Numbered from the stretch's first letter, positions 37,801 through 48,021 are shown. The stretch: 64,000 nucleotides of DNA from Acrocarpospora pleiomorpha (GCF_009687885.1 NZ_BLAF01000005.1:271118-335117), one strand, 5' to 3'. Translations and numbers: made by a program. Notes: generated by a model from the letters alone, not told the origin.

Positions 37801-40800
37801 CGGGCGCGGAGGGGCCGGTCACCGAGGTCGCCGCCCGGTTCGCGGCCGAGGGTCGCAAGACCACCCGGCTGACCGTCAGCCACGCGTTCCATTCCCCCCT
37901 GATGGACCCCATGCTGGAGGAATTCCGGCAAGCCGTCCGAGGGCTGCGGTTCTCGCCGCCGGCCATCCCGCTCGTCTCCAACCTGACGGGCGAGCCGGTC
38001 GCCGTCGAGCGGATCTGCTCACCCGACTACTGGGTCGACCACGTCCGGGAGGCGGTCCGCTTCGGCGACTGCGTGCGCACCTTGCGCGGCAAGGGAGTGA
38101 GCACGTTCATCGAGCTCGGCCCGGACGGCGTGCTGTCCGCGATGACTCAGCACTGCCTCGCGGGTGACGGCACCGAGGCCGGGACGCTGGTGGTGCCGGT
38201 GCTGCGGAAGGACCGTGGCGAGGAGGAGTCGGTCGTGGACGCGCTGGCCCGGCTCCATGTGCACGGGCTGCCGGTGGACTGGGGATCCCTCTTCGCCGGG
38301 TACGGCGCACGCCGGGTCGACCTGCCCACGTACGCCTTCCAGCGGCGGCGGTTCTGGCCGGAGGCCGTCGCTCCGGCCGGCCTGGCGCAGGACCCGGTGG
38401 ACGCCGAGTTCTGGGCCGCGATCCAGCGCGGCGACCTGGCGTCGGTAGCGGCCACGCTGGAGCTGGAGGCGGACTCGCTCTCGACGGTGGTGCCCGCGCT
38501 GTCCACTTGGCGTCGCTCGCGCCGGGAGCGCACGCTCGTCGACTCCTGGCGGTACCGGGTGGCGTGGAAACCCCTGGCCGCCTTGCCGCCCGGCAGCCCG
38601 TCCGGGAGATGGCTGGTGGCCGTCCCGGCCGGTGGGTTCGAGGACGGGCAGTGGGCGGAGGTGCTCGAGGCCGTGGGCGCCGCCCTTCCGGGCCCCGATG
38701 CGCTGGTGCGTTTCGACGTCACGGATGCCGATCGCGCGGGGCTGGCTGTACAGCTCGCCGAACTGCTCAGCGAGTCGGACACGGACGGAGGGGCGCCGGT
38801 CGGCGTGATCTCACTGCTGGCGCTCGCCGAGACGGACACGGCCGGCCTGTCCGAGCTGTCCGGAGTGGCGTTGACGACCGCGCTCGTGCAGGCGCTGGGC
38901 GACGCCGGCGTGCACGCGCCGCTGTGGTGCCTCACCCGAGGCGCGGTGTCCGTTGGCCGCTCCGATTCGCGACCGAACCCGGGACAGGCCGCCGTTTGGG
39001 GCCTTGGCCGGGTGGCCGCGCTGGAGCATCCGCAGCGCTGGGGCGGCATGATCGACCTGCCGGGGACGATCGACCGGCGGGCCGTCGCCCGGCTGGCCGC
39101 GATGCTGGCCGGCGGACCTGACGGCGAGAGCGAGATCGCTCTGCGCCCCTCCGGAGTGTTCGGCCGCCGGCTCGTCCCGGCCCCGGCAGGGGATGCCGGC
39201 CGGTCGTGGCGGCCGCGCGGTACGGTGCTGGTCGCCGGGGACACGGGAATCGCCGGCGAGCGCATCGCCCGATGGCTGGCCGACGCGGGCGCCGAGCGGG
39301 TGGTGCTGGCCGGGCGCCCCGGCTCGGCGGAGTCCGCGAATACGGAGTCTGCGGATACGGAGTCTGCGGACCCGGATTCCCGTGTGACGATCAGGCACTG
39401 CGACCTGGCGGATCGGGAGGCGCTGTCCGCCCTACTCGTGGAGTACCCGCCGGACGCGGTCGTCTACGCCGACGAACCGCCGGCCGCCGCCCCCCTGGAC
39501 GGAGCCGAGCCCGCGGACCTGGCCGCGGCCGCCGCGGCGCACGTCGCGGGCGCGGCGAACCTGAACTCCTTGCTGGGGGACTGGGAACTGGACGCGTTCG
39601 TCGTGTTCTGCTCGCTGGCCGGCGTCTGGGGCGTCGCCGGCCGTGCGGTCGCGGCCGCCGCGGAGGAGGTCAGGAACGCGTTGGTCGAGGCGCGCCGCGC
39701 GCGAGGCACGGCGGGGACGACCGTGTCCTGGTCGGCATGGGCGGACAGCGGCGTGACCACCGATAAGGGAATGGACCTGCACCTGCGGCTGAACGGGCTG
39801 CCCGCCCTGGCGCCGGAGCTCGCGCTCAGCGCCCTGGGCCGGGTCGTCGCGAGCGGAGAGAGCGCGGTGACGGTCGCCGACGTGGCATGGGACGTGTTCA
39901 CCCCGGCCTTCCTCGCGCTGCGCCCGACCCCCCTGCTGGACGAGCTGCCGCAGGCCCGGCAGGCGAAGGCGGCGGCGAACGGTGGCGCACACGACGGCGA
40001 GCCCGCGCTCCGGGAACGTCTGCTCGGGCTGCCGGCGGCCGAGCGAACAGGAGTCGTCCTCGAGCTGGTGACGACCAAGGCCGCCGCCGTTCTCGGGCAC
40101 GCGGACGGCGGCGCGATCGAGGCCAACCGGGCCTTCCGCGACTTCGGCTTCGACTCGCTCACCGCGGTCGACCTGCGCAACCAGCTCAAGGCCGCGACCG
40201 GGCTCGCCCTGCCGGCCACGCTCGTCTTCGACCACCCGACACCGGAGGAACTCGCCGAACACCTGGCGGGACAGCTGCTCGGCGAGGCGGGCCCGCGCGA
40301 GGAGACCGGGGCGGGCACGCGGGCGCCCGTTCCTGCCGTGCTCTCCGACGACCCGATCGTCATCGTCGGCATGAGCTGCCGGTATCCGGGCGGCGTCCGC
40401 TCGCCGGAGGACCTGTGGCGGCTGGTCGGCGACGAGGTGGACGTGGTCGGCCCGTTCCCCGTGGACCGGCACTGGGATCTCGCCCTCCAGTCCGGCGGCC
40501 GCAGCTCGTACACAAGCCAGGGCGGGTTCCTCTACGACGTCGCCGACTTCGACCCGGGTTTCTTCGGCATCTCGCCTCGTGAGGCGATGGTGATGGACCC
40601 GCAGCAGCGGCTGGTCCTGGAGGCGGCCTGGGAGGCGTTCGAACGCGCCGGTGTCGACCCGGCCGGCCTGCGGGGCGGCGACGTGGGCGTCTACGTCGGC
40701 GGCACCAGCGGCGACTACCAACCGCCCCGGGACCATCAGGGTCACGCGCAGACGGCTCAGGCGGCCAGCGTGATCTCCGGTCGGCTGTCCTACGCCTTCG

Positions 40801-43800
40801 GCCTGGTGGGGCCGGCGGTGACCGTGGACACCGCCTGCTCCTCGTCGCTGGTGGCGTTGCATCTGGCGGCCCAGGCGCTGCGGTCCGGTGAGTGCTCGCT
40901 GGCCCTCGCGGGCGGGGTCACCGTGATGTCCACCCCGGTGGGATTCGTCGAGTTCGGTGAGCTGGGGGCGCTGTCCCCGGACGGCCGGTGCAAGGCGTTC
41001 TCCGACGCCGCCGACGGCACGGGCTGGGCGGAGGGCGTCGGCATGCTCGTGGTCGAACGGCTGTCGGACGCCCGGCGCAACGGCCATCGCGTGCTCGCGA
41101 TCCTGCGCGGTTCCGCCGTCAACCAGGACGGCGCGTCCAACGGATTCACCGCGCCGAGCGGTCCCTCGCAGCGCAGGGTGATCCACCGCGCCCTCGCCGC
41201 CGCCGGTCTCGCCCCCGCGGACGTGGACGTGGTGGAGGCGCACGGCACGGGTACGAAGCTGGGCGACCCGATCGAGGCCCAAGCCCTGCTGGAGACCTAC
41301 GGTCAGAACCGCGAGCGGCCGGTGCTGCTCGGGTCGGTCAAGTCCAACATCGGTCATACGCAGGCGGCGGCGGGAGTCGCCGGAGTGATCAAGATGGTCA
41401 TGGCGATCAGGCACGGTGTCGCGCCGAAGACGCTGCACGTGCACGAACCGTCGTCGCATGTGGACTGGTCGGCGGGCGCGGTGGAGCTGCTCACCGAGGC
41501 CAGGCCGTGGCCTGACGCCGGACGCCCGCGCCGTGCCGGGATCTCGTCCTTCGGAGCCACCGGCACGAACTCCCATGTGATCATCGAGGAGGCGCAGCCC
41601 GCCGATGCCGCCGTACCGGCGGCATCGGGCCCGGGCCTCCTGCCGGTCCCGCTGTCGGCCAAGACCCCGGACGCGGTGCGGGCGCAGGCGCGACGCCTGC
41701 TCGACCACCTCGCCGAGCACCCAGAGCTCGGCTTGGCCGATCTCGCGTTCTCCCTGGCCACCACCCGGTCGAGCTTCCGGGAGCGGCTCGCCGTACTGGC
41801 CGGGAGCCGAGAGGAACTGGTGGACGGCCTGACCGCGGCGGCGGACGGCGGCCCGGCGCCCCACGTGATCGAGGGCCGGGCAGGACGATCGGGCAAGACG
41901 GCGTTCCTGTTCACCGGCCAGGGCGCCCAGCGGGCGGGGATGGGCCGCGAGCTCTACGACCGGTTCCCGGTCTTCGCCGACGCGCTCGACGCCGTGCTGG
42001 CACATCTGGACGTGCGGCTGGACCGGCCGCTTCGGGAGATCTTGTTCGCCTCGGCGGACGCGCCCGAGGCCGGGCTGCTCGACCAGACCGGATGGACCCA
42101 GCCGGCGCTGTTCGCAATCGAGGTGGCCCTGTTCCGCCTGCTCGAGTCGTGGCATCTCACCCCTGACGTGCTGATCGGGCACTCGGTCGGCGAGCTGGCC
42201 GCGGCGCACGTCGCGGGCGTGCTGTCACTGGAAGACGCCTGCGCGCTGGTGGCGGCCCGGGGCGCGCTCATGCAACGGCTTCCCGCCGGTGGCGCGATGG
42301 TCGCCGTCCAGGCCGCCGAGGAGGAGGTCGCGGGACTCCTGGCCGGGCGCGAGCACGAGGTCTCCCTCGCCGCGGTCAACGGCCCGGAGTCGGTGGTGAT
42401 CGCGGGGGCGGAGCAGGCGGTGCTGGACGTGGCGGACGCGCTGGAGAAGCGCGGGCGCAAGACGAGGCGGCTGCGGGTCTCCCACGCGTTCCATTCACCG
42501 CTCATGGACCCGATGCTGGAGGAATTCCGGGCGGTCGCAGAACGGCTCGCCTACGCGCCGCCGCGCATCCCCGTGATCTCGAACGTGACCGGCGCACCCG
42601 CCACGGACGAGCTGCACTCGCCCGGCTACTGGGTGGAGCACGTGCGCAGGACCGTCCGGTTCGCCGACGGGATCCGCTCGGCGCACGAGGCCGGGGTGAC
42701 CCGCTACGTCGAGATCGGCCCCGACGGCACGCTGGCCGCGATGGCCGGCGACATCCTCCCCCCGGAGGACGAGGTCGAGCTGGTCCCCCTGCTGCGCAGG
42801 CACCGCGACGAGCACGAGGCGGTCGTCACCGCACTCGCTGGGCTGCACGTCCACGGGATGAGCCCGGACTGGACCGCCGTCTTCGCCGGCACCGGTGCCA
42901 GGCCCGTGGACCTGCCGACGTACGCGTTCCAGCACGAGCGGTTCTGGCCGACTCCGGCGCTGTCGTCGTGGCACGGCGAGGGGGCCCTAAGGTCCGCCAT
43001 CGACGGCTGGCGGTACCGGATCGCCTGGCAGCCCTTCGCCGGCGCGGAGACGCCCGGCCGGGTCGCGGCGATCGGCCCCTGGCTGGTCGTGCTTCCCGAG
43101 GAACAGGCGGCGGACGCCTGGACGGACGCGGCGATCGACGCGATCGCCGCCCTGGGCGCGGACGTCGTACGCCTGGAGCTGCCCGGCCTCACCGGCACGC
43201 CCGAAGACCGGGCCGCTCTGGCCGAGCGCCTGCGCGCACACGCCGCAGCCGCGCCGTACAGCGGAGTGGTGTCGCTGCTGGCTCTGCGGGAATCTTCTGC
43301 TCACGCGGAAGTGCCCACCGGGCTCGTCCTGACGACGCTCCTCCTCCAGGCGCTGGGCGATGCCGGTGTCGACGCGCCGCTGTGGTGCCTCACCCGAGGC
43401 GCGGTCGCGGCCGGTCCCGGTGATGTTCTGGGCAGCCCCGCGCAGGCCGCCGTCTGGGGCCTCGGCCGGGTCGTCGCGCTGGAGCAGCCGCAGCGGTGGG
43501 GCGGCCTGATCGATCTGCCAGACAGCGTCGATCGTGGCGCGGTGCGACGGTTGGCGAGTGTGCTGTCCGGGGTGTCAGGTGAGGATCAGGTCGCCATCCG
43601 GCCTTCTGGCGCCTACGTCCGGCGGCTCGTGCAGGCTCTTCCCGGTCGGACCGGCGAGTGGGAGCCGCGGGGGACCGTACTGATCACCGGTGGCACCGGT
43701 GCGCTCGGCGGGCACCTGGCCCGCTGGCTGGCTACGAACGGCGCCGAGCACCTGCTGCTGGTCAGCCGGCGGGGGATGGACGCCGACGGCGCCGCCGAGT

Positions 43801-44960
43801 TGCGGGACGAGCTGGCAGGCCTGGGAGCCCAGGTGACCGTGGCCGCATGTGACGCGGCCGACCGGGACGCGCTGGCCGCCGAGCTGGCCGGCATTCCTGC
43901 GGAGTTCCCGCTCACCGCGGTGGTGCACGCCGCGGGCGTGCTCGACGACGGTGTGGTGGACGGTCTGACCCACGAGCGGTTCGAGACGGTGTTCCGCGCC
44001 AAGGTGAGTTCGGCGGTGGTGCTGGACGAGCTGACCCAGGATCTGGATCTGCCGGTGTTCGTGCTGTTCTCGTCCGCCGCCGGCACGCTCGGCAGTCTGG
44101 GCCAGGGCAACTACGCCGCCGCCAACGCGGTGCTCGACGCGCTGGCCGAGCGGCGGCGCGAGCGCGGGCTCGCGGCCACCTCGGTGGCGTGGGGCGCCTG
44201 GGCCGGCGGCGGCATGGCGGACGTGGCCGCGGCGCAGGAGGCGTCCCGGCGCATGGGGGTGCGGCCGATGGACCCCGCGCTGGCCGTCTCCGCCCTGAGC
44301 GGCCTCGTCGCGGGCGGTGAACCGGTCGGGGTGGTCGCCGACATCGATCACGAGAGGTTCCTCCGGTCGTACACTGCGGGCCGGCCCAGCCGGTTGCTGC
44401 GTGAGCTGCCGAACTACCGGGAGCTGGCCGAGCTGAACGGCTCGGTGAACGAGCAGCCGGTGTCCGCACTGCGGGACAGACTGACCGGTCTGCCCGACAC
44501 CGAACGGCCTGGCGTGGTGCTCGACCTGCTGCGCGACCAGGTCGCGATAGTCCTCGGGCATGCTTCCCGGCGGGCGATCGGCGCCGACCAGGCGTTCCGG
44601 GACCTCGGGTTCGACTCGCTCAGCGCGATCGAGCTGCGCAACCGGCTCATGGCGGCGACGGCGCTGAAGCTGCCGCCCACGCTCGTCTTCGACTACCCGA
44701 CTCCAGAGGCCCTCGCCGGTCACCTGATCGCCCAGCTCGTGCCGGAGACGGCCGGGATCTCGGGCGTCGACGAGGAGGAGGCGCGGGTCCGGGCGCTGTT
44801 CGCGTCGCTGTCCATGGCCCGGCTGCGGGAGATCGGCGTGCTGGACGCGCTGCTGCACCTGACCGATGGCCCTGCGACGGCGACCAGCGAGGAGGACGCG
44901 CTCGACTCGATGGGGCTCGACGAGTTGGTGCGGGCGGCCCTCAACGGCGGAGCCCAATAA
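16812..44960 (+). CDS. Six-module type I polyketide synthase (NysI/AmphI-like)
   Basis: 9382 residues. N-terminal coiled-coil docking (residues 1-33), six modules, C-terminal helical docking domain (last ~80 residues). Domains: KS-AT-DH-KR-ACP / KS-AT-KR-ACP / KS-AT(methylmalonyl)-KR-ACP / KS-AT-KR-ACP / KS-AT-KR(dead)-ACP / KS-AT-KR-ACP. All six KS have TACSSS and both His motifs; all ACPs have GFDS. Length, module number, methylmalonyl AT in the third module and dead KR in the fifth parallel NysI/AmphI (nystatin/amphotericin modules 9-14). It would therefore finish the polyene and build the polyol arc with the C16 branch and C13 ketone equivalents. A TTA codon occurs at 17238-17240 (residue 143). 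There is no TE; a further PKS must follow. Confidence 0.95.
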   Translation: MDNEAKLREYLKRATADLRRTRQRVHDLEEQNLQPIAIVGMSCRYPGGVSSPEDLWRLLAEGGDPISEPPAERGWDLDRLRDQHGDAVPLSLAGGFLNEAADFDAGFFGISPREALGMDPQQRLLLEASWEAVERAGIDPIALRGSLTGVFAGAMSSDYRESLPRDIDAFGLTGTANSVLSGRVSYTLGLVGPAVTVDTACSSSLVALHWAVQSLRTGECTLALAGGVTVMTSPSTFIEFNRQGGLSPDGRCKAFADGANGTGWSEGVGVLVLERLSDAQRNGHQVLAVVRGSAVNQDGASNGLTAPNGPSQQRVIRDALANARLSTADIDVVEAHGTGTALGDPIEAEALISTFGADRERPLSLGSIKSNIGHTQAAAGVAGIIKMVLAMRHGVLPRTLHADAPSSRVDWDSGVLELLTGERPWPETGRPRRAGVSSFGVSGTNAHVVVEEAPPAEVAPPTADMRVLPVLVSGRTGEALSAQAARLLAYLDGVPETSLADVAFSLATTRSAFEHRAAVVAADRAGLREGLAALADGGAAAGVIKGHGRQAKLAMVFTGQGSQRAGMGRELYDRFPVFAEALDEVIGEFDPLLDGSLREVLFAEAELLDQTGWAQPALFAVETALFRLVSSWGVRPDALVGHSIGEITAAHVAGVLSLADACALVAARARLMQALPAGGAMVAVQASEDQVADLLVGREGEVSVAAVNEPASLVLSGAEEAVLEVAAALESQGVRTRRLRVSHAFHSPLMDPMLADFRTLAGRLAYNPPRVPIVSTLTGEPATAERLCSPDYWVDQVRGAVRFGDAVRALHAQGVQAYLELGPDGVLTAMAEDVLAAHPDVVAVPVLRRDRDEESAVVSALGALHVRGVAVDWRSVFPGAGQVELPTYAFQRQRYWPSPTSAGDARGLGLTAARHPLLGASVGLADSDEALLTGRLSLGSHPWLADHAVGGIVVFPGTGFLELAMRAGDQVGCDVVAELTLIAPLVLGERDAVAVQVRVGPADGQGRRELSIHARQDDADDYDGWVRHAVGVLASTAQEEPGIADMAVWPPSGASMIDVEGVYERLAESGFHYGPAFQGLRAAWRGASGEVFAEVALGEQAASNAGLFGVHPALLDAALHAMSFVGMEDAQPGRLPFSWGGVRLHAAGASVLRVRLAKAGDDSVSVSAVDAAGQSVLSARSLVLRPFSADDLPGGSGRDPLFALEWTVSPQPAPAVTGAVAVLGVGALGTLSAWRPGGDLQIHTDLASLVEAGPVPDAVLTEVVSDPAAGVVESAHELGAHVLDLMQRWLAEERCGGSRLVVLTRGAVVARAEDSLTDLAAATVWGLVRAAQSENPGRFVLVDVDEASAMSALPGVLAGTVAGVLASAEPQAAIRHGEVRVPRLTRVAAGGAQDVWDPERTVLITGGTGGLGALFARHLVAERGVRHLLLAGRRGLDAPGAAELRADLIAQGADVTIAACDMADRDQVAALLARVDPEHPLGGIIHTAGVLDDGTIPSLSPARLDAVLRPKVDAAWHLHELTRDLDLAAFVLFSSVAGTMGAPGQGNYAAANTFLDALAGHRRAEGLPALSLAWGPWAQDTGMTGALDDVQARRMTRAGMFALTPDEGVALFGAALRAGEPVVAPVRIDLAAVRTHGEVPHLLRGLVRAPRRSATSLSAAGGSALVLRLAGMERADRLRVVVDLVRAEAALVLAHASPETVDVRREFRELGFDSLTAVELRNRLSTTTGLRLPATLVFDHPTPAVLAEFLLDEVLGEQHDVAVPAAVTPVADDPIVIVGMSCRYPGGVASPEDLWRLVAEGRDAITDFPANRGWDLAALYHPDADHVGGSYTRQGGFLHAAAEFDADFFGMSPREAMATDPQQRLLLESSWEAVERAGIDPVTLRGSRTGVFAGVMYTDYSGMLGAAEFEGYRGTGTAASVVSGRVSYTLGLVGPAVTVDTACSSSLVAVHLATQALLSGECTLALAGGVTVMATPGAFVEFSRQRGLSPDGRCKSFADRADGVSWAEGVGVLVLERLSDARRNGHQVLAVVRGSAINQDGASNGLTAPNGPSQRRVIRQALAGARLSPAEVDVVEGHGTGTTLGDPIEAQALLATYGRDRPEGPLLLGSIKSNIGHTQAAAGVAGVIKMIMAMRHGIVPKTLHVDAPSAHVDWSSGAVELLTEAREWPETGHPRRAAVSSFGFSGTNAHLIIEQDTGHDAVERTPPMAGLPLPVSGKTEQAVREQAARLLSHLEGRPEADLADVAFSLATTRSPFEHRAAVLAGDRAGALAGLRALATGQAAPGVVRGRAKDDQKTAFLFTGQGAQRVGMGLETYERFPVFAEALDGVLAALAPHLAVDRPLREVLFCDAELLDRTAYTQPALFALEVALYRLVESWGVRPDALAGHSIGELVAAHVAGVLTLEDACALVAARGRLMQALPAGGAMVAIQADEEEILESLAGREDEVSIAAVNGPASVVIAGVEPAVLEVAAGWAARERRTKRLRVSHAFHSPLMEPMLAEFQAVAETIAYEPPRIPVISNVTGEFATDELCSPAYWVRHVREAVRFRDGVRELHRAGMTAFLEIGPDGVLTAMALDTLPAEAEALLLPLLRGDRDESTALMTALAELQVNGVRVDWPALLRGARRVDLPTYPFQHESFWPEIPANDTVADPADARLWDAVERGDAGDVAAILGLGNEHSSSLDTLLPALSSWRRSRGEASTLDSWRYLVEWKPRRTPPLAVLAGTWLVVTAAGIVDGDVVGALDSHGAHVERLLLEGTDVGRASLAARLRELGEISGVVSMLAPVAGGGPVPSGLALTVTLLQALGDAEIDAPLWCLTRGAVSAAPGDRVTSPVQAQVWGMGRVAALEHPKRWGGLVDLPEVVAGRAALGLASVLAGLDGEDQVAVRASGVFGRRLRRHPVTPDQVGWAAATGGTVLVTGGTGALGAATARWLARAGAAHLVLTSRRGMAAPGAAELRDELLALGAEASIVACDVADREALAGVLAAIPAERPLTGVVHAAGVGQAVAPLGQADAAEFADVMTAKAAGAANLDGLLGDRELDFFVLFSSIAGMWGSAGQGAYAAANAYLDALAEHRRGRGLAATSVAWGAWAEAGLAVADTVADTPADTPADTMADYLLRRGLALLPPGLAIRELSRAVSGQDAVVTVADVDWDRFYPIFTSARPSHLFSELPEVRAQLASADKAATSDDPEFVARLRQLTEKEQRRGLLDLVRTEVAAVLRHASAEAVSERRAFREMGFDSLTAVELRKRLVATTGLALPSTLVFDHPNPAALVEFLRSQVVGSADADVAGVPMAAHTDEPIAIIGMACRFPGGVGSPEQLWELVTGEIDAISGFPADRGWDAGGLYDPDPDHSGTTYSVEGGFLHDAGDFDPGFFGISPREALTMDPQQRLLLETAWEAIERAGIAPSSLHGSTTGTFIGSSYQEYGSDAADAEGHQVTGSSPSILSGRLSYVLGLEGPAVTVDTACSSSLVALHLACQSLRNGESSLALAGGATVMTTPAAFVAFSRQRALAADGRCKAFSDSADGMSLAEGVGLLLVERLSDARRNGHPILAVVRGSAVNQDGASNGLTAPNGPSQQRVIRHALASARLSPAEVDAVDAHGTGTALGDPIEAQALLATYGQGRERPLLLGSIKSNIGHTQSAAGVASVIKMVMALRHGLLPKTLGVGTPSSHVDWTAGAVELLTEATPWPETGRPRRAAVSSFGISGTNAHTILEQAPTGDVALAGPGADAGPGADAATSGAGMVPWVVSGRTAEALRGQARRLATRVADRGELEPADVGFSLATSRSVFEHRAVAVGGDRDALRAAVQAVAAGEPAPGVVQGMADVEGATVFVFPGQGAQWAGMGARLLEQSPVFAERVAECGLALSRYVDWSLLDVLRQAEGAPSLDRVDVVQPVSFAVMVALAAMWRAHGVEPDAVIGHSQGEIAAACVAGALSLDDAARVVAVRSQAIARSLAGAGGMLSISLPPQDVAERLRPWDEQISIAAVNGPRTVVVGGDPGALDELSRRLTEEGVRARRVAVDYASHSAHVEPLQHELPQSLSAIRPQRAEVPFLSTVTGDWLDGTELDADYWYRNLRRTVRFEPAVRRLLAAGHQAFIEVSPHPVLTGAIQETAEDAGGSTVVAGTLRRDQGGAERFLTSLAEVFVRGVPVDWRAAFDGTGARPVELPTYAFQRERLWIKRAEAPATGATNPADERFWAAVGQEDLDSLASELDVAAPALAEVVPALSSWRRRQRARFTADSWRYRVVWRPVTDLVATPLSGTWLLVTTDGVADEDVKEEDVADTLTAHGAEVRKVVLDETCLDRAVLTGMLSQEEHVSGVVSLLALAEQPTERHPELATGLALTVALVQALGDADIDAPLWCLTRGAVSTGRSDPVTNPVQAQVHGVGWTAALEHPRRWGGLVDLTGTLDQRAARRLASVLGGAGGGEDQLAIRPSGVFARRVVPAPSPADPAPAWTPRGTILVTGGTGTLAPHVARWLAAQGAEQLVLVSRRGMDAPGAAELLAELTELGTTATVAACDVSDRDALANLLARLRAEGHAVRTVVHAAASIQLHALEDTSIEAFAEVVRAKVAGARHLDELLDADELDDFVLFSSTAGMWGSGRHAAYVAANAYLGALAENRRARGLPATSISWGIWSDDRELGRVDPEQIRRSGLVFMEPDLALEGFRHALAGAEPVLAIADIDWERYFPVFTSVRPSPLFSEVPAVRRLAETAERPVGAAGAGEFVTRLRGLPAAERDRLLLELVRAQAATVLGHASADALAERRAFRDLGFDSVTAVDLRNRLAAATGLTLPSTLVFDHPNLAALAEFLRAEIAGAQAGPAAVAGQGRAGSDEPIAIIGMACRYPGGVRSPEQLWRLVAAGVDAISEFPGDRGWDAEELYDPDPDRTGKTYSTRGGFLYDTAEFDADFFGISPREALAMDPQHRLVLETAWEAVERAGIAPSSLRGSVTGTFIGSSYQDYALAMAGQGEGLEGHLVTGTVPSVLSGRVAYLFGLEGPAVTLDTACSSSLVALHLACQSLRDGESSLALAGGVTVMSTPDAFIGFSRQRAMAPDGRCKAYADSADGMSLAEGVGLLLVERLSDAERNGHPILAVIRGSAINQDGASNGLTAPNGPAQQRVIRQALANAGVAPAEVDAVEGHGTGTALGDPIEAQALLATYGQERDHPLWLGSVKSNIGHTQMASGLAGVIKMVMAMRHGLLPKTLHVDTPSSHVDWSTGAIQLLTEPREWVRAGRPRRAAVSSFGLSGTNAHAVLEEAPPAAARVGRAEPVVVPVLVSGKDARALAAQAEQLLALLAESPELHLTDLAHSLATTRSHLDQRAALVGREREEIIVGLRALAEGAGVQEAVVHGSLAFMFTGQGGQRAEMGRELYGRFPAFADALDQVLSHLDAHLDRPLREVLFAPAGTADAALLDETGYTQPALFAFQVAVFRLLESWGVRPGHLMGHSVGEIAAAHVAGVLSLPDACVLVAARARLMQALPAGGAMAAVQAGEEEVLPLLAGREELMSIAAVNSPVSLVVSGEEDAVLEIAAHFAAQGRMTRRLRVSHAFHSPRMDAMLEDFRRVARGLSYAPPEIPIVSNVTGEPATAELLCSPDYWVEHIRRPVRFGDGVRGLAEQGVVTFLELGPDAVLTAIAADCLTDRPGVQTVPVARRDRAEEQAVTAAVARLHVRGVDVDWRGFFAGTGAEAVDLPTYAFQRRRFWPDAKVAAVPASSDAVDGWRYRSVWKPLPRPAFTTPTPARLLMVVPAGQAGEEWVTSLAGALGAEADLIEVREPDREALAARIRELCSAGPLPTGIVSLLALDERDMAEHPGVPTGLALTVALAQALGDAGTPAPLWCVTRGAVSVGRSEQVSRPVQAAVWGLGRSVALEQPRLWGGLVDLPENLDSVTISRLVDVLSGPMGEDQIAVRPSGVFGRRLAHAPLGADTDDAEPFGAGTVLITGGAGGLGSQVARWVAGAGAAHVLLAGRRGPDAPGVAELRDELAALGAHVSVVACDVADRAAVAAMLAGIPGDLPLTAVFHAAGVVDDGVLDGITPERLSSVLRSKAVGALNLHELTEHLDLRAFVLFSSTSATFGSPGQANYAAANAMLDALAEHRRARGLAATSIAWGPWAGSGMAADDVVANRLRRAGLRMLPPGLAVRALERAMGHGDTTVTVADVDWSRFVGAFGAIRNNPLVSDLPELATVAGPDLAGTAEPAFRLRPADLSPAEQGRAVLDLLRGMVAKVLGHDGADGIAPDRPFRDLGFDSLTTVELRNALAAATGLTLPATLLFDYPTPSVLADFLLGELSGSTPRTEPVPAVRAQAEDGDPIVIVGMSCRFPGGVSSPEDLWRLLADGGDGISSFPDDRGWDLEALAAGMSSTSMGGFLRDATEFDAEFFGISPREALAMDPQQRLVLEASWEALERAGIDPAGLRGGDAGVFVGTNGQDYVAVLKGSDADVQGHVATGTTASVISGRLSYTLGLEGPAITVDTACSSSLVALHWATQALRGGECSLALAGGVSVMSSPDSFVEFSVQGGLAPDGRCKAFSDTADGTGWSEGVGMFVLERLSDARTNGHPILAVVRGSAINQDGASNGLTAPNGPSQQRVIRQALAAAGLAPAEVDAVEAHGTGTALGDPIEAQALLATYGQERDHPLWLGSIKSNLGHTQAAAGAAGVIKMVLAMRHGMLPRTLHLEVPSSHVDWTSGAVEPLTEPREWSRNGRPLRAGVSAFGISGTNAHVIIEQALPDERSGERSGDRTPPAVVPWVVSGRTQEALRAQVEQVLAATRDLDPVDVGYSLTSRSMFRHRAVLLAGADGVAEIARGEAAVVAGGSAMLFTGQGSQRPGMGRELYDRFPVFAQALDAVLAQLDVELDRPLRTILFAAAGSPEAELIDQTQWTQPALFAIEVALFRLAESWGLRPDLVAGHSIGEIAAAHVAGVLTLADACTLVAARGRLMQALPAGGAMVSVQATEDEVRPMLAGREHEVSIAAVNGPSAVVVAGAEGPVTEVAARFAAEGRKTTRLTVSHAFHSPLMDPMLEEFRQAVRGLRFSPPAIPLVSNLTGEPVAVERICSPDYWVDHVREAVRFGDCVRTLRGKGVSTFIELGPDGVLSAMTQHCLAGDGTEAGTLVVPVLRKDRGEEESVVDALARLHVHGLPVDWGSLFAGYGARRVDLPTYAFQRRRFWPEAVAPAGLAQDPVDAEFWAAIQRGDLASVAATLELEADSLSTVVPALSTWRRSRRERTLVDSWRYRVAWKPLAALPPGSPSGRWLVAVPAGGFEDGQWAEVLEAVGAALPGPDALVRFDVTDADRAGLAVQLAELLSESDTDGGAPVGVISLLALAETDTAGLSELSGVALTTALVQALGDAGVHAPLWCLTRGAVSVGRSDSRPNPGQAAVWGLGRVAALEHPQRWGGMIDLPGTIDRRAVARLAAMLAGGPDGESEIALRPSGVFGRRLVPAPAGDAGRSWRPRGTVLVAGDTGIAGERIARWLADAGAERVVLAGRPGSAESANTESADTESADPDSRVTIRHCDLADREALSALLVEYPPDAVVYADEPPAAAPLDGAEPADLAAAAAAHVAGAANLNSLLGDWELDAFVVFCSLAGVWGVAGRAVAAAAEEVRNALVEARRARGTAGTTVSWSAWADSGVTTDKGMDLHLRLNGLPALAPELALSALGRVVASGESAVTVADVAWDVFTPAFLALRPTPLLDELPQARQAKAAANGGAHDGEPALRERLLGLPAAERTGVVLELVTTKAAAVLGHADGGAIEANRAFRDFGFDSLTAVDLRNQLKAATGLALPATLVFDHPTPEELAEHLAGQLLGEAGPREETGAGTRAPVPAVLSDDPIVIVGMSCRYPGGVRSPEDLWRLVGDEVDVVGPFPVDRHWDLALQSGGRSSYTSQGGFLYDVADFDPGFFGISPREAMVMDPQQRLVLEAAWEAFERAGVDPAGLRGGDVGVYVGGTSGDYQPPRDHQGHAQTAQAASVISGRLSYAFGLVGPAVTVDTACSSSLVALHLAAQALRSGECSLALAGGVTVMSTPVGFVEFGELGALSPDGRCKAFSDAADGTGWAEGVGMLVVERLSDARRNGHRVLAILRGSAVNQDGASNGFTAPSGPSQRRVIHRALAAAGLAPADVDVVEAHGTGTKLGDPIEAQALLETYGQNRERPVLLGSVKSNIGHTQAAAGVAGVIKMVMAIRHGVAPKTLHVHEPSSHVDWSAGAVELLTEARPWPDAGRPRRAGISSFGATGTNSHVIIEEAQPADAAVPAASGPGLLPVPLSAKTPDAVRAQARRLLDHLAEHPELGLADLAFSLATTRSSFRERLAVLAGSREELVDGLTAAADGGPAPHVIEGRAGRSGKTAFLFTGQGAQRAGMGRELYDRFPVFADALDAVLAHLDVRLDRPLREILFASADAPEAGLLDQTGWTQPALFAIEVALFRLLESWHLTPDVLIGHSVGELAAAHVAGVLSLEDACALVAARGALMQRLPAGGAMVAVQAAEEEVAGLLAGREHEVSLAAVNGPESVVIAGAEQAVLDVADALEKRGRKTRRLRVSHAFHSPLMDPMLEEFRAVAERLAYAPPRIPVISNVTGAPATDELHSPGYWVEHVRRTVRFADGIRSAHEAGVTRYVEIGPDGTLAAMAGDILPPEDEVELVPLLRRHRDEHEAVVTALAGLHVHGMSPDWTAVFAGTGARPVDLPTYAFQHERFWPTPALSSWHGEGALRSAIDGWRYRIAWQPFAGAETPGRVAAIGPWLVVLPEEQAADAWTDAAIDAIAALGADVVRLELPGLTGTPEDRAALAERLRAHAAAAPYSGVVSLLALRESSAHAEVPTGLVLTTLLLQALGDAGVDAPLWCLTRGAVAAGPGDVLGSPAQAAVWGLGRVVALEQPQRWGGLIDLPDSVDRGAVRRLASVLSGVSGEDQVAIRPSGAYVRRLVQALPGRTGEWEPRGTVLITGGTGALGGHLARWLATNGAEHLLLVSRRGMDADGAAELRDELAGLGAQVTVAACDAADRDALAAELAGIPAEFPLTAVVHAAGVLDDGVVDGLTHERFETVFRAKVSSAVVLDELTQDLDLPVFVLFSSAAGTLGSLGQGNYAAANAVLDALAERRRERGLAATSVAWGAWAGGGMADVAAAQEASRRMGVRPMDPALAVSALSGLVAGGEPVGVVADIDHERFLRSYTAGRPSRLLRELPNYRELAELNGSVNEQPVSALRDRLTGLPDTERPGVVLDLLRDQVAIVLGHASRRAIGADQAFRDLGFDSLSAIELRNRLMAATALKLPPTLVFDYPTPEALAGHLIAQLVPETAGISGVDEEEARVRALFASLSMARLREIGVLDALLHLTDGPATATSEEDALDSMGLDELVRAALNGGAQ
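16911..22086 (+). other. PKS1 module 1: KS-AT(malonyl)-DH-KR-ACP
   Basis: The KS active-site Cys codon is at 17412-17414. The AT has GHSIGE (Ser 18738-18740) and HAFH (19038-19049), the malonyl-CoA signature. The DH is intact: [11 protein letters not shown] with the His at 19650-19652, and the Asp of LLDAALH at 20157-20159. The KR has LDD (B-type) with YAAAN. The ACP Ser is at 21951-21953. The product is an alpha,beta-double bond, equivalent to the last polyene bond made by NysI module 9. Its AT shares a 185-bp identical block with PKS2 module 1. Confidence 0.92.
18478..18662 (+). repeat. 185-bp identical AT segment, copy 1 (copy 2 at 49827-50011)
   Basis: Base-for-base identical by eye to 49827-50011, an offset of 31349. 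It encodes the N-terminal AT region from FTGQGSQ to WAQPA. Similarity stays very high beyond it. Recent gene conversion between the first modules of the two PKS genes is likely. Confidence 0.85.
22125..26670 (+). other. PKS1 module 2: KS-AT(malonyl)-KR(A-type)-ACP
   Basis: The AT has GHSIGE and HAFH (malonyl). The KR lacks the LDD motif and has Trp eight residues before the catalytic Tyr ([10 protein letters not shown]), so it is A-type and active. The product is a beta-hydroxyl, the position glycosylated in nystatin/amphotericin (C19, module 10). A 12-bp tandem repeat lies after the KR catalytic region. Confidence 0.9.
26109..26156 (+). repeat. In-frame 12-bp tandem repeat (4 units) in PKS1
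   Basis: The units are GTGGCGGACACC twice, then CCGGCGGACACC twice, encoding [16 protein letters not shown]; a partial fifth unit (MAD) follows. It expands a surface loop after the KR catalytic core of module 2. Slipped-strand expansion is the simplest origin. Confidence 0.9.
26715..31290 (+). other. PKS1 module 3: KS-AT(methylmalonyl)-KR(A2-type)-ACP
   Basis: The AT has GHSQGE (Ser 28596-28598) and YASH (28899-28910), the methylmalonyl-CoA signature, unlike the other five ATs of this protein. The KR has the A-type Trp plus a His five residues later ([10 protein letters not shown]). That pattern is associated with A2 ketoreductases that act on the epimerised 2-methyl substrate. The resulting methyl branch corresponds to the nystatin/amphotericin C16 methyl, which P450s of the NysN/AmphN type turn into a carboxyl. 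The ACP Ser is at 31161-31163. Confidence 0.92.
31338..35715 (+). other. PKS1 module 4: KS-AT(malonyl)-KR(B-type)-ACP
   Basis: The AT has GHSVGE and HAFH (malonyl). The KR has HAAGVVDDG (VDD, B-type) and the intact catalytic SS...YAAAN, so it gives a beta-hydroxyl. It is equivalent to module 12 of nystatin/amphotericin. The module has no DH. Confidence 0.9.
35775..40290 (+). other. PKS1 module 5: KS-AT(malonyl)-KR(inactive)-ACP
   Basis: The AT has GHSIGE and HAFH (malonyl). The KR is degenerate: the cofactor motif is GDTGIAG, the catalytic Lys is His7577, the Tyr is Val7613 (39648-39650) and the Asn is Ala7617. Cofactor use and reduction should both fail, leaving a beta-ketone. This is the KR that is also inactive in NysI/AmphI (module 13), where the ketone forms the hemiketal ring. 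Confidence 0.9.
39330..39374 (+). repeat. In-frame 15-bp tandem repeat (3 imperfect units) in the dead KR
   Basis: Units of the type GAGTCTGCGGATACG occur three times (39330, 39345, 39360), encoding [15 protein letters not shown]. They sit in the Rossmann fold of the non-functional KR of module 5, where relaxed constraint would tolerate expansion. Confidence 0.85.
40347..44960 (+). other. PKS1 module 6: KS-AT(malonyl)-KR(B-type)-ACP plus C-terminal docking
   Basis: The AT has GHSVGE and HAFH (malonyl). The KR has LDD and YAAAN (active, B-type), giving a hydroxyl like NysI/AmphI module 14. After the ACP come ~80 residues with two helical stretches ([20 protein letters not shown] and [15 protein letters not shown]), a typical C-terminal docking domain. 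A downstream PKS partner outside the window is therefore expected. Confidence 0.9.
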
Positions 44961-44963
44961 GCT

Positions 44964-44997
44964 CGACCCGGCCGGGTGGACACACCCGGCCGGGTCG
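44964..44997. terminator. Bidirectional intrinsic terminator between convergent genes
   Basis: A perfect 15-bp stem (CGACCCGGCCGGGTG / CACCCGGCCGGGTCG) with a 4-nt GACA loop starts 3 nt after the PKS stop codon and ends 24 nt before the ferredoxin stop. There is no U-tract, which is common in actinomycetes. It would serve both strands. Confidence 0.85.
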
Positions 44998-45021
44998 GAT
45001 TCGTACGGTCAGACCGTGGTT

Positions 45022-45225
45022 TCAGCCTTCGGTCAGCGAGATGGACTGGGAAGGGCAGGCACGGACGGCCTCCCGCACGACCCCCTGGGCCGAGCCGTCC
45101 ACGGTATCGGCCAAAACCGTGACGGTTCCCTCATCGGTCTGGTCGAAGACCTCCGGGGCGATGAGCACGCACTGGCCGGCGCCGACGCAGCGCTGGGCGT
45201 TCACATTGATACGCGTCACATTCAT
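45022..45225 (-). CDS. [3Fe-4S] ferredoxin, P450 redox partner
   Basis: 67 residues from ATG 45225, which overlaps the P450 stop codon by one base (TGATG); TTG and GTG just upstream are alternatives. Three cysteines are present (C13, C19, C57 followed by Pro), the single-cluster [3Fe-4S] pattern of ferredoxins that feed electrons to CYP105-type P450s. It is the equivalent of NysM/AmphM/PimF, encoded directly after the P450. It is translationally coupled to that gene and last in the glycosyltransferase-P450-ferredoxin operon. Confidence 0.93.
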   Translation of the reverse strand: MNVTRINVNAQRCVGAGQCVLIAPEVFDQTDEGTVTVLADTVDGSAQGVVREAVRACPSQSISLTEG

Positions 45226-46400
45226 CACCAACGGACCGGTAGCGCGTGCAGCCCGAACAGCACGCCGTCGTACTTGAACGGCAGGTCCTCGACCGCCTGA
45301 TCGAGCTCAAGGGTCGGAATCCGCCGGAACAGGGTCCCGAAGACGGTGTCCATCTCGATCCTGACGAGGTTCTGCCCGAGACACTGGTGCACGCCGTACC
45401 CGAACGCGACGTGGTGGCGGGCCGAGCGGCTCGGGTCGAACTGCTCGGCGTGCCCGAACGTGCCCTCGTCGTGGTTGGCCGCGGCGCCGAGCGGCACGAT
45501 GCCCTCGCCGGCCCTGATGAGCTGCCCGCCGATCTCGACGTCCTCCACCGCCACGCGCAGCGCCACCCGGTCGGCCACGGACAGGTAGCGCAGCACCTCC
45601 TCGACCACCCCGGGTGCGTTGATCCACTGCCGGTTCAGCATCAGCATGACCGCGCCGAGCGCGATGTTGTTCGCCGTCGTCTCGTGCCCGGCGATCAGCA
45701 GCAGCAGGGCGACGCCGGAGATCTCCTTGGGGGTCAGCACCCCGGCACGCAGCAACCGGCTGATCAGATCCCTGCCGGGGAAGCGCTGCTTCATGGCGAT
45801 CAGCTTGTTGATGTAGAGCAGCAGGTCCTGGGCCGCGGCATCGCGTTCGTCGTCGGTCGAGGTGAAGGTCACCAGAATCTGCGTCCTGGACTCGAAAAGC
45901 TCGCGGTCCGTGCGCGGCACGCCGAGCAGTTCGCAGATGATCAGCGACGGCACCGGCAGCGCGAACGCGGCCACCAGGTCGGCGGTGGTGCCACCGGCGA
46001 GCATGGCGTCGATGCGGCCGTCGACGATCCGCTGGACCGCCGGGCGCAGCTCGCCCACCCGCCGTACGGTGAACTCCGGGATCAGAGCCTTGCGGAACCG
46101 GGTGTGGTCCGGCGGGTCGTAGGCGACGAACCAACCGGGGATCTGGTCGGGGTGCGGCACCGTCCCGTTGCGCCCGATGGACGGAAACCCCGGGTGCGTT
46201 GGGCTGGCACTGATCCGCGGGTCGGTGAGCACGGTGCGCACATCCTCGTGGCGCGTGACCAGCCACACGGTGCTGCCGTTGGGCAGCGCCGACTTGACCA
46301 GGCCCGGGCGCGCCCGCAGTTCGGCGTACTCGTCCGGGGGAGAGAGTTGCCCGCGCCGTCGCGTCGGGAACTCGATGGAGATCGGATCGCTACTTGGCAT
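45225..46400 (-). CDS. Cytochrome P450 (CYP105-like; NysN/AmphN/PimG type)
   Basis: 391 residues. I-helix AGHETT (237-242), ExxR at E268-R271 and heme loop FGYGVHQCLG with Cys340 are all intact. It is soluble, with no membrane segment. In nystatin, amphotericin and natamycin the P450 paired with a small ferredoxin in this gene context oxidises the exocyclic methyl on the macrolactone to a carboxyl. Here module 3 of PKS1 supplies the matching methyl branch. It starts 33 nt after the glycosyltransferase stop. The alternative, a P450 that hydroxylates a ring carbon (NysL-type), cannot be excluded without phylogeny. Confidence 0.88.
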   Translation of the reverse strand: MPSSDPISIEFPTRRRGQLSPPDEYAELRARPGLVKSALPNGSTVWLVTRHEDVRTVLTDPRISASPTHPGFPSIGRNGTVPHPDQIPGWFVAYDPPDHTRFRKALIPEFTVRRVGELRPAVQRIVDGRIDAMLAGGTTADLVAAFALPVPSLIICELLGVPRTDRELFESRTQILVTFTSTDDERDAAAQDLLLYINKLIAMKQRFPGRDLISRLLRAGVLTPKEISGVALLLLIAGHETTANNIALGAVMLMLNRQWINAPGVVEEVLRYLSVADRVALRVAVEDVEIGGQLIRAGEGIVPLGAAANHDEGTFGHAEQFDPSRSARHHVAFGYGVHQCLGQNLVRIEMDTVFGTLFRRIPTLELDQAVEDLPFKYDGVLFGLHALPVRW

Positions 46401-46433
46401 GCTGTCGCCACGTCCTTCGCAGGTCCTGTCAGA

Positions 46434-47795
46434 TCATTTCAGCGCCGGACTGCCCAGGATCAGATCGGCGGCGGCGTGGACGCCCCCCGCCTCTCGCATC
46501 GCCTTGGAGAAATGCTCGGCGCGTTCACGGAATGTGGGATTGTCGAGCACCTGGGTGATCTTGCCGACCCAGTCCTCGACATCGATGGTCTGCGGGTCGT
46601 CCACCGTGAGACTGACCCCGCTGTCCACGCCGCGCACCGCCTGGTCGTAGCAGTCGACCCACAGCGGCCGGATGACCTGCGGCTTGCCGAAATACAGTCC
46701 CTCGTGGAACGCGTTTCCGCCGGCATGGTTGACGAAGAGCTTGACGTTGGGATGGGCCAGCACATCGAGCTGAGAGGGGACCCAGCTCTCGATCCTGAGG
46801 TTCCCCGGCAACTCGTCGCTCGGCGGCAGCAGGTGTTGCTGCTCCTTCGGGAGCTTCCACAGCACGGAGTGCCGGCCGTCCAACCGGCGGGCGATCTCCG
46901 TCACCGCGTGGACTTCGGGGCCGGTCAGCCGGGTGATGGTGCCGAATCCCATGTAGACGACGGAGGGGTTGGCGTCCAGCCACTTCGAAAGGTCGTGGTC
47001 GCCCGGCGCCTCCGGCAATGGCGGGATGACCGCGCCGACCAGGTGGACGTGCTCGGGAAGGGGGATCGGGTAGTCCAGTCCTGGCACGGTGCAGCACACG
47101 ATGCGCTCGGCGAAATCGGTTTTAGCCGTGGGGCGGAGGAGCTCCTTCGGGAGGTCCAGTTCCTTCGCGGTGGCCAGGACGTGCCGAACGATTCTCAGCA
47201 TCCTCGGGTGCAGGAACATCAGCAGGGCCCGGGTCTTGAAGTAGGTGTTGTAGACCCGCTGCTGGAACGTCATGTTCAGGGGCAGCCCGGAGTGCAGCAT
47301 CGGGTAGCCGCGTGGCGTCTCCATCGCGAGCAGGTTGCTCGGGAAGAAAGGCGAGATGAGGATGAACGGAATCTTCCGCTTGACGGCCACCGTCATCGCG
47401 ATGGGGTTGACGGTGTCGAAGACCATGAGGGCGGGGTTGATCTCGTCGACCAGGGAGTCGACCATCGGGTAATTCTTCTGCGTCGGCACCACGCTGAATA
47501 TCTGCCGTATCACCGCGTGGTGCGCCTTCCATCGGGAGCGCTGGGTGACCTTGCGGTACACCTCGTCGTCCCAGCAGTTGGGGGTGATTTCCGGGAGGGG
47601 GTCACCGAGGGAGACGAAGTTCAGGCCGTTTCCCTCTTTGATGTTCTCGATGTCCGCCTGGAACTCCTGCTCCGCCGCGAACCACAGGTCTTCCGTGCCA
47701 CGCCGGGCGACTTCGGCGGCGATGACGCGCAACGGATTGAAAATTCCGTGCCCCGTGGAACTGACGAACAGCACCCGCTTGCGGCTCTCGCTCAT
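46434..47795 (-). CDS. Polyene macrolide glycosyltransferase (NysDI/AmphDI/PimK-like)
   Basis: 453 residues from ATG 47795, selected because GGAGG precedes it at about 8 nt; the frame is open further upstream without such a site. It is a GT-B family 1 enzyme. The N-terminal acceptor domain ([31 protein letters not shown]) and the C-terminal donor site H357AGGNAFHEG and [13 protein letters not shown] resemble mycosaminyltransferases of polyene clusters, as does [17 protein letters not shown]. It would transfer the GDP-deoxysugar to the macrolactone. It heads the minus-strand operon and is divergent from the second PKS gene, as pimK-type genes are. Confidence 0.9.
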   Translation of the reverse strand: MSESRKRVLFVSSTGHGIFNPLRVIAAEVARRGTEDLWFAAEQEFQADIENIKEGNGLNFVSLGDPLPEITPNCWDDEVYRKVTQRSRWKAHHAVIRQIFSVVPTQKNYPMVDSLVDEINPALMVFDTVNPIAMTVAVKRKIPFILISPFFPSNLLAMETPRGYPMLHSGLPLNMTFQQRVYNTYFKTRALLMFLHPRMLRIVRHVLATAKELDLPKELLRPTAKTDFAERIVCCTVPGLDYPIPLPEHVHLVGAVIPPLPEAPGDHDLSKWLDANPSVVYMGFGTITRLTGPEVHAVTEIARRLDGRHSVLWKLPKEQQHLLPPSDELPGNLRIESWVPSQLDVLAHPNVKLFVNHAGGNAFHEGLYFGKPQVIRPLWVDCYDQAVRGVDSGVSLTVDDPQTIDVEDWVGKITQVLDNPTFRERAEHFSKAMREAGGVHAAADLILGSPALK

Positions 47796-47935
47796 CGTGC
47801 ACACCTCCATGGCGGGAGCCGGACCGCCGGAAAGTGAGTGACACGCCGGCGTCTGCTCCGGTGGCGGATCCGTCATCGCCGCGAACGTCTCTAAGTGGCC
47901 GGACGTCGGCGTGCCCGCAAGGTACCGCGGCGAAA

Positions 47936-47951
47936 TTAGGGGGATCACTAG
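47936..47951 (-). promoter_or_regulatory. PAS-LuxR (PimM-like) operator candidate D
   Basis: Read on the minus strand, CTAGTGATCCCCCTAA matches 12 of 16 PimM consensus positions. GGTACCTTG follows 25 nt from its first base and contains a TACCTT -10-like hexamer. It lies 140 nt upstream of the glycosyltransferase ATG. Confidence 0.5.
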
Positions 47952-48005
47952 TTTCTCCGGGAGCCGGCCTCGTGGGCGCTGCCGGCTGGGCGGGCCGTGC
48001 AAAGA

Positions 48006-48021
48006 CTAGGCGTTTGCCGGG
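48006..48021 (+). promoter_or_regulatory. PAS-LuxR (PimM-like) operator candidate E
   Basis: CTAGGCGTTTGCCGGG matches 12 of 16 PimM consensus positions. It is followed 25 nt from its first base by GGTTCACTT (48031-48039), the same 9-mer that follows box B at nearly the same distance. It lies 115 nt upstream of the PKS2 ATG. Confidence 0.55.

Noticed and set aside
45246..47837. 863-codon plus-strand frame across the GT-P450-ferredoxin operon
   Set aside because: It is antisense to three genes with intact catalytic motifs, and its translation shows no recognisable family.
47796..48002. N-terminal extension of the glycosyltransferase up to 48002
   Set aside because: The extension has no family similarity, and the GGAGG site directly upstream of ATG 47795 fits the usual polyene GT start.
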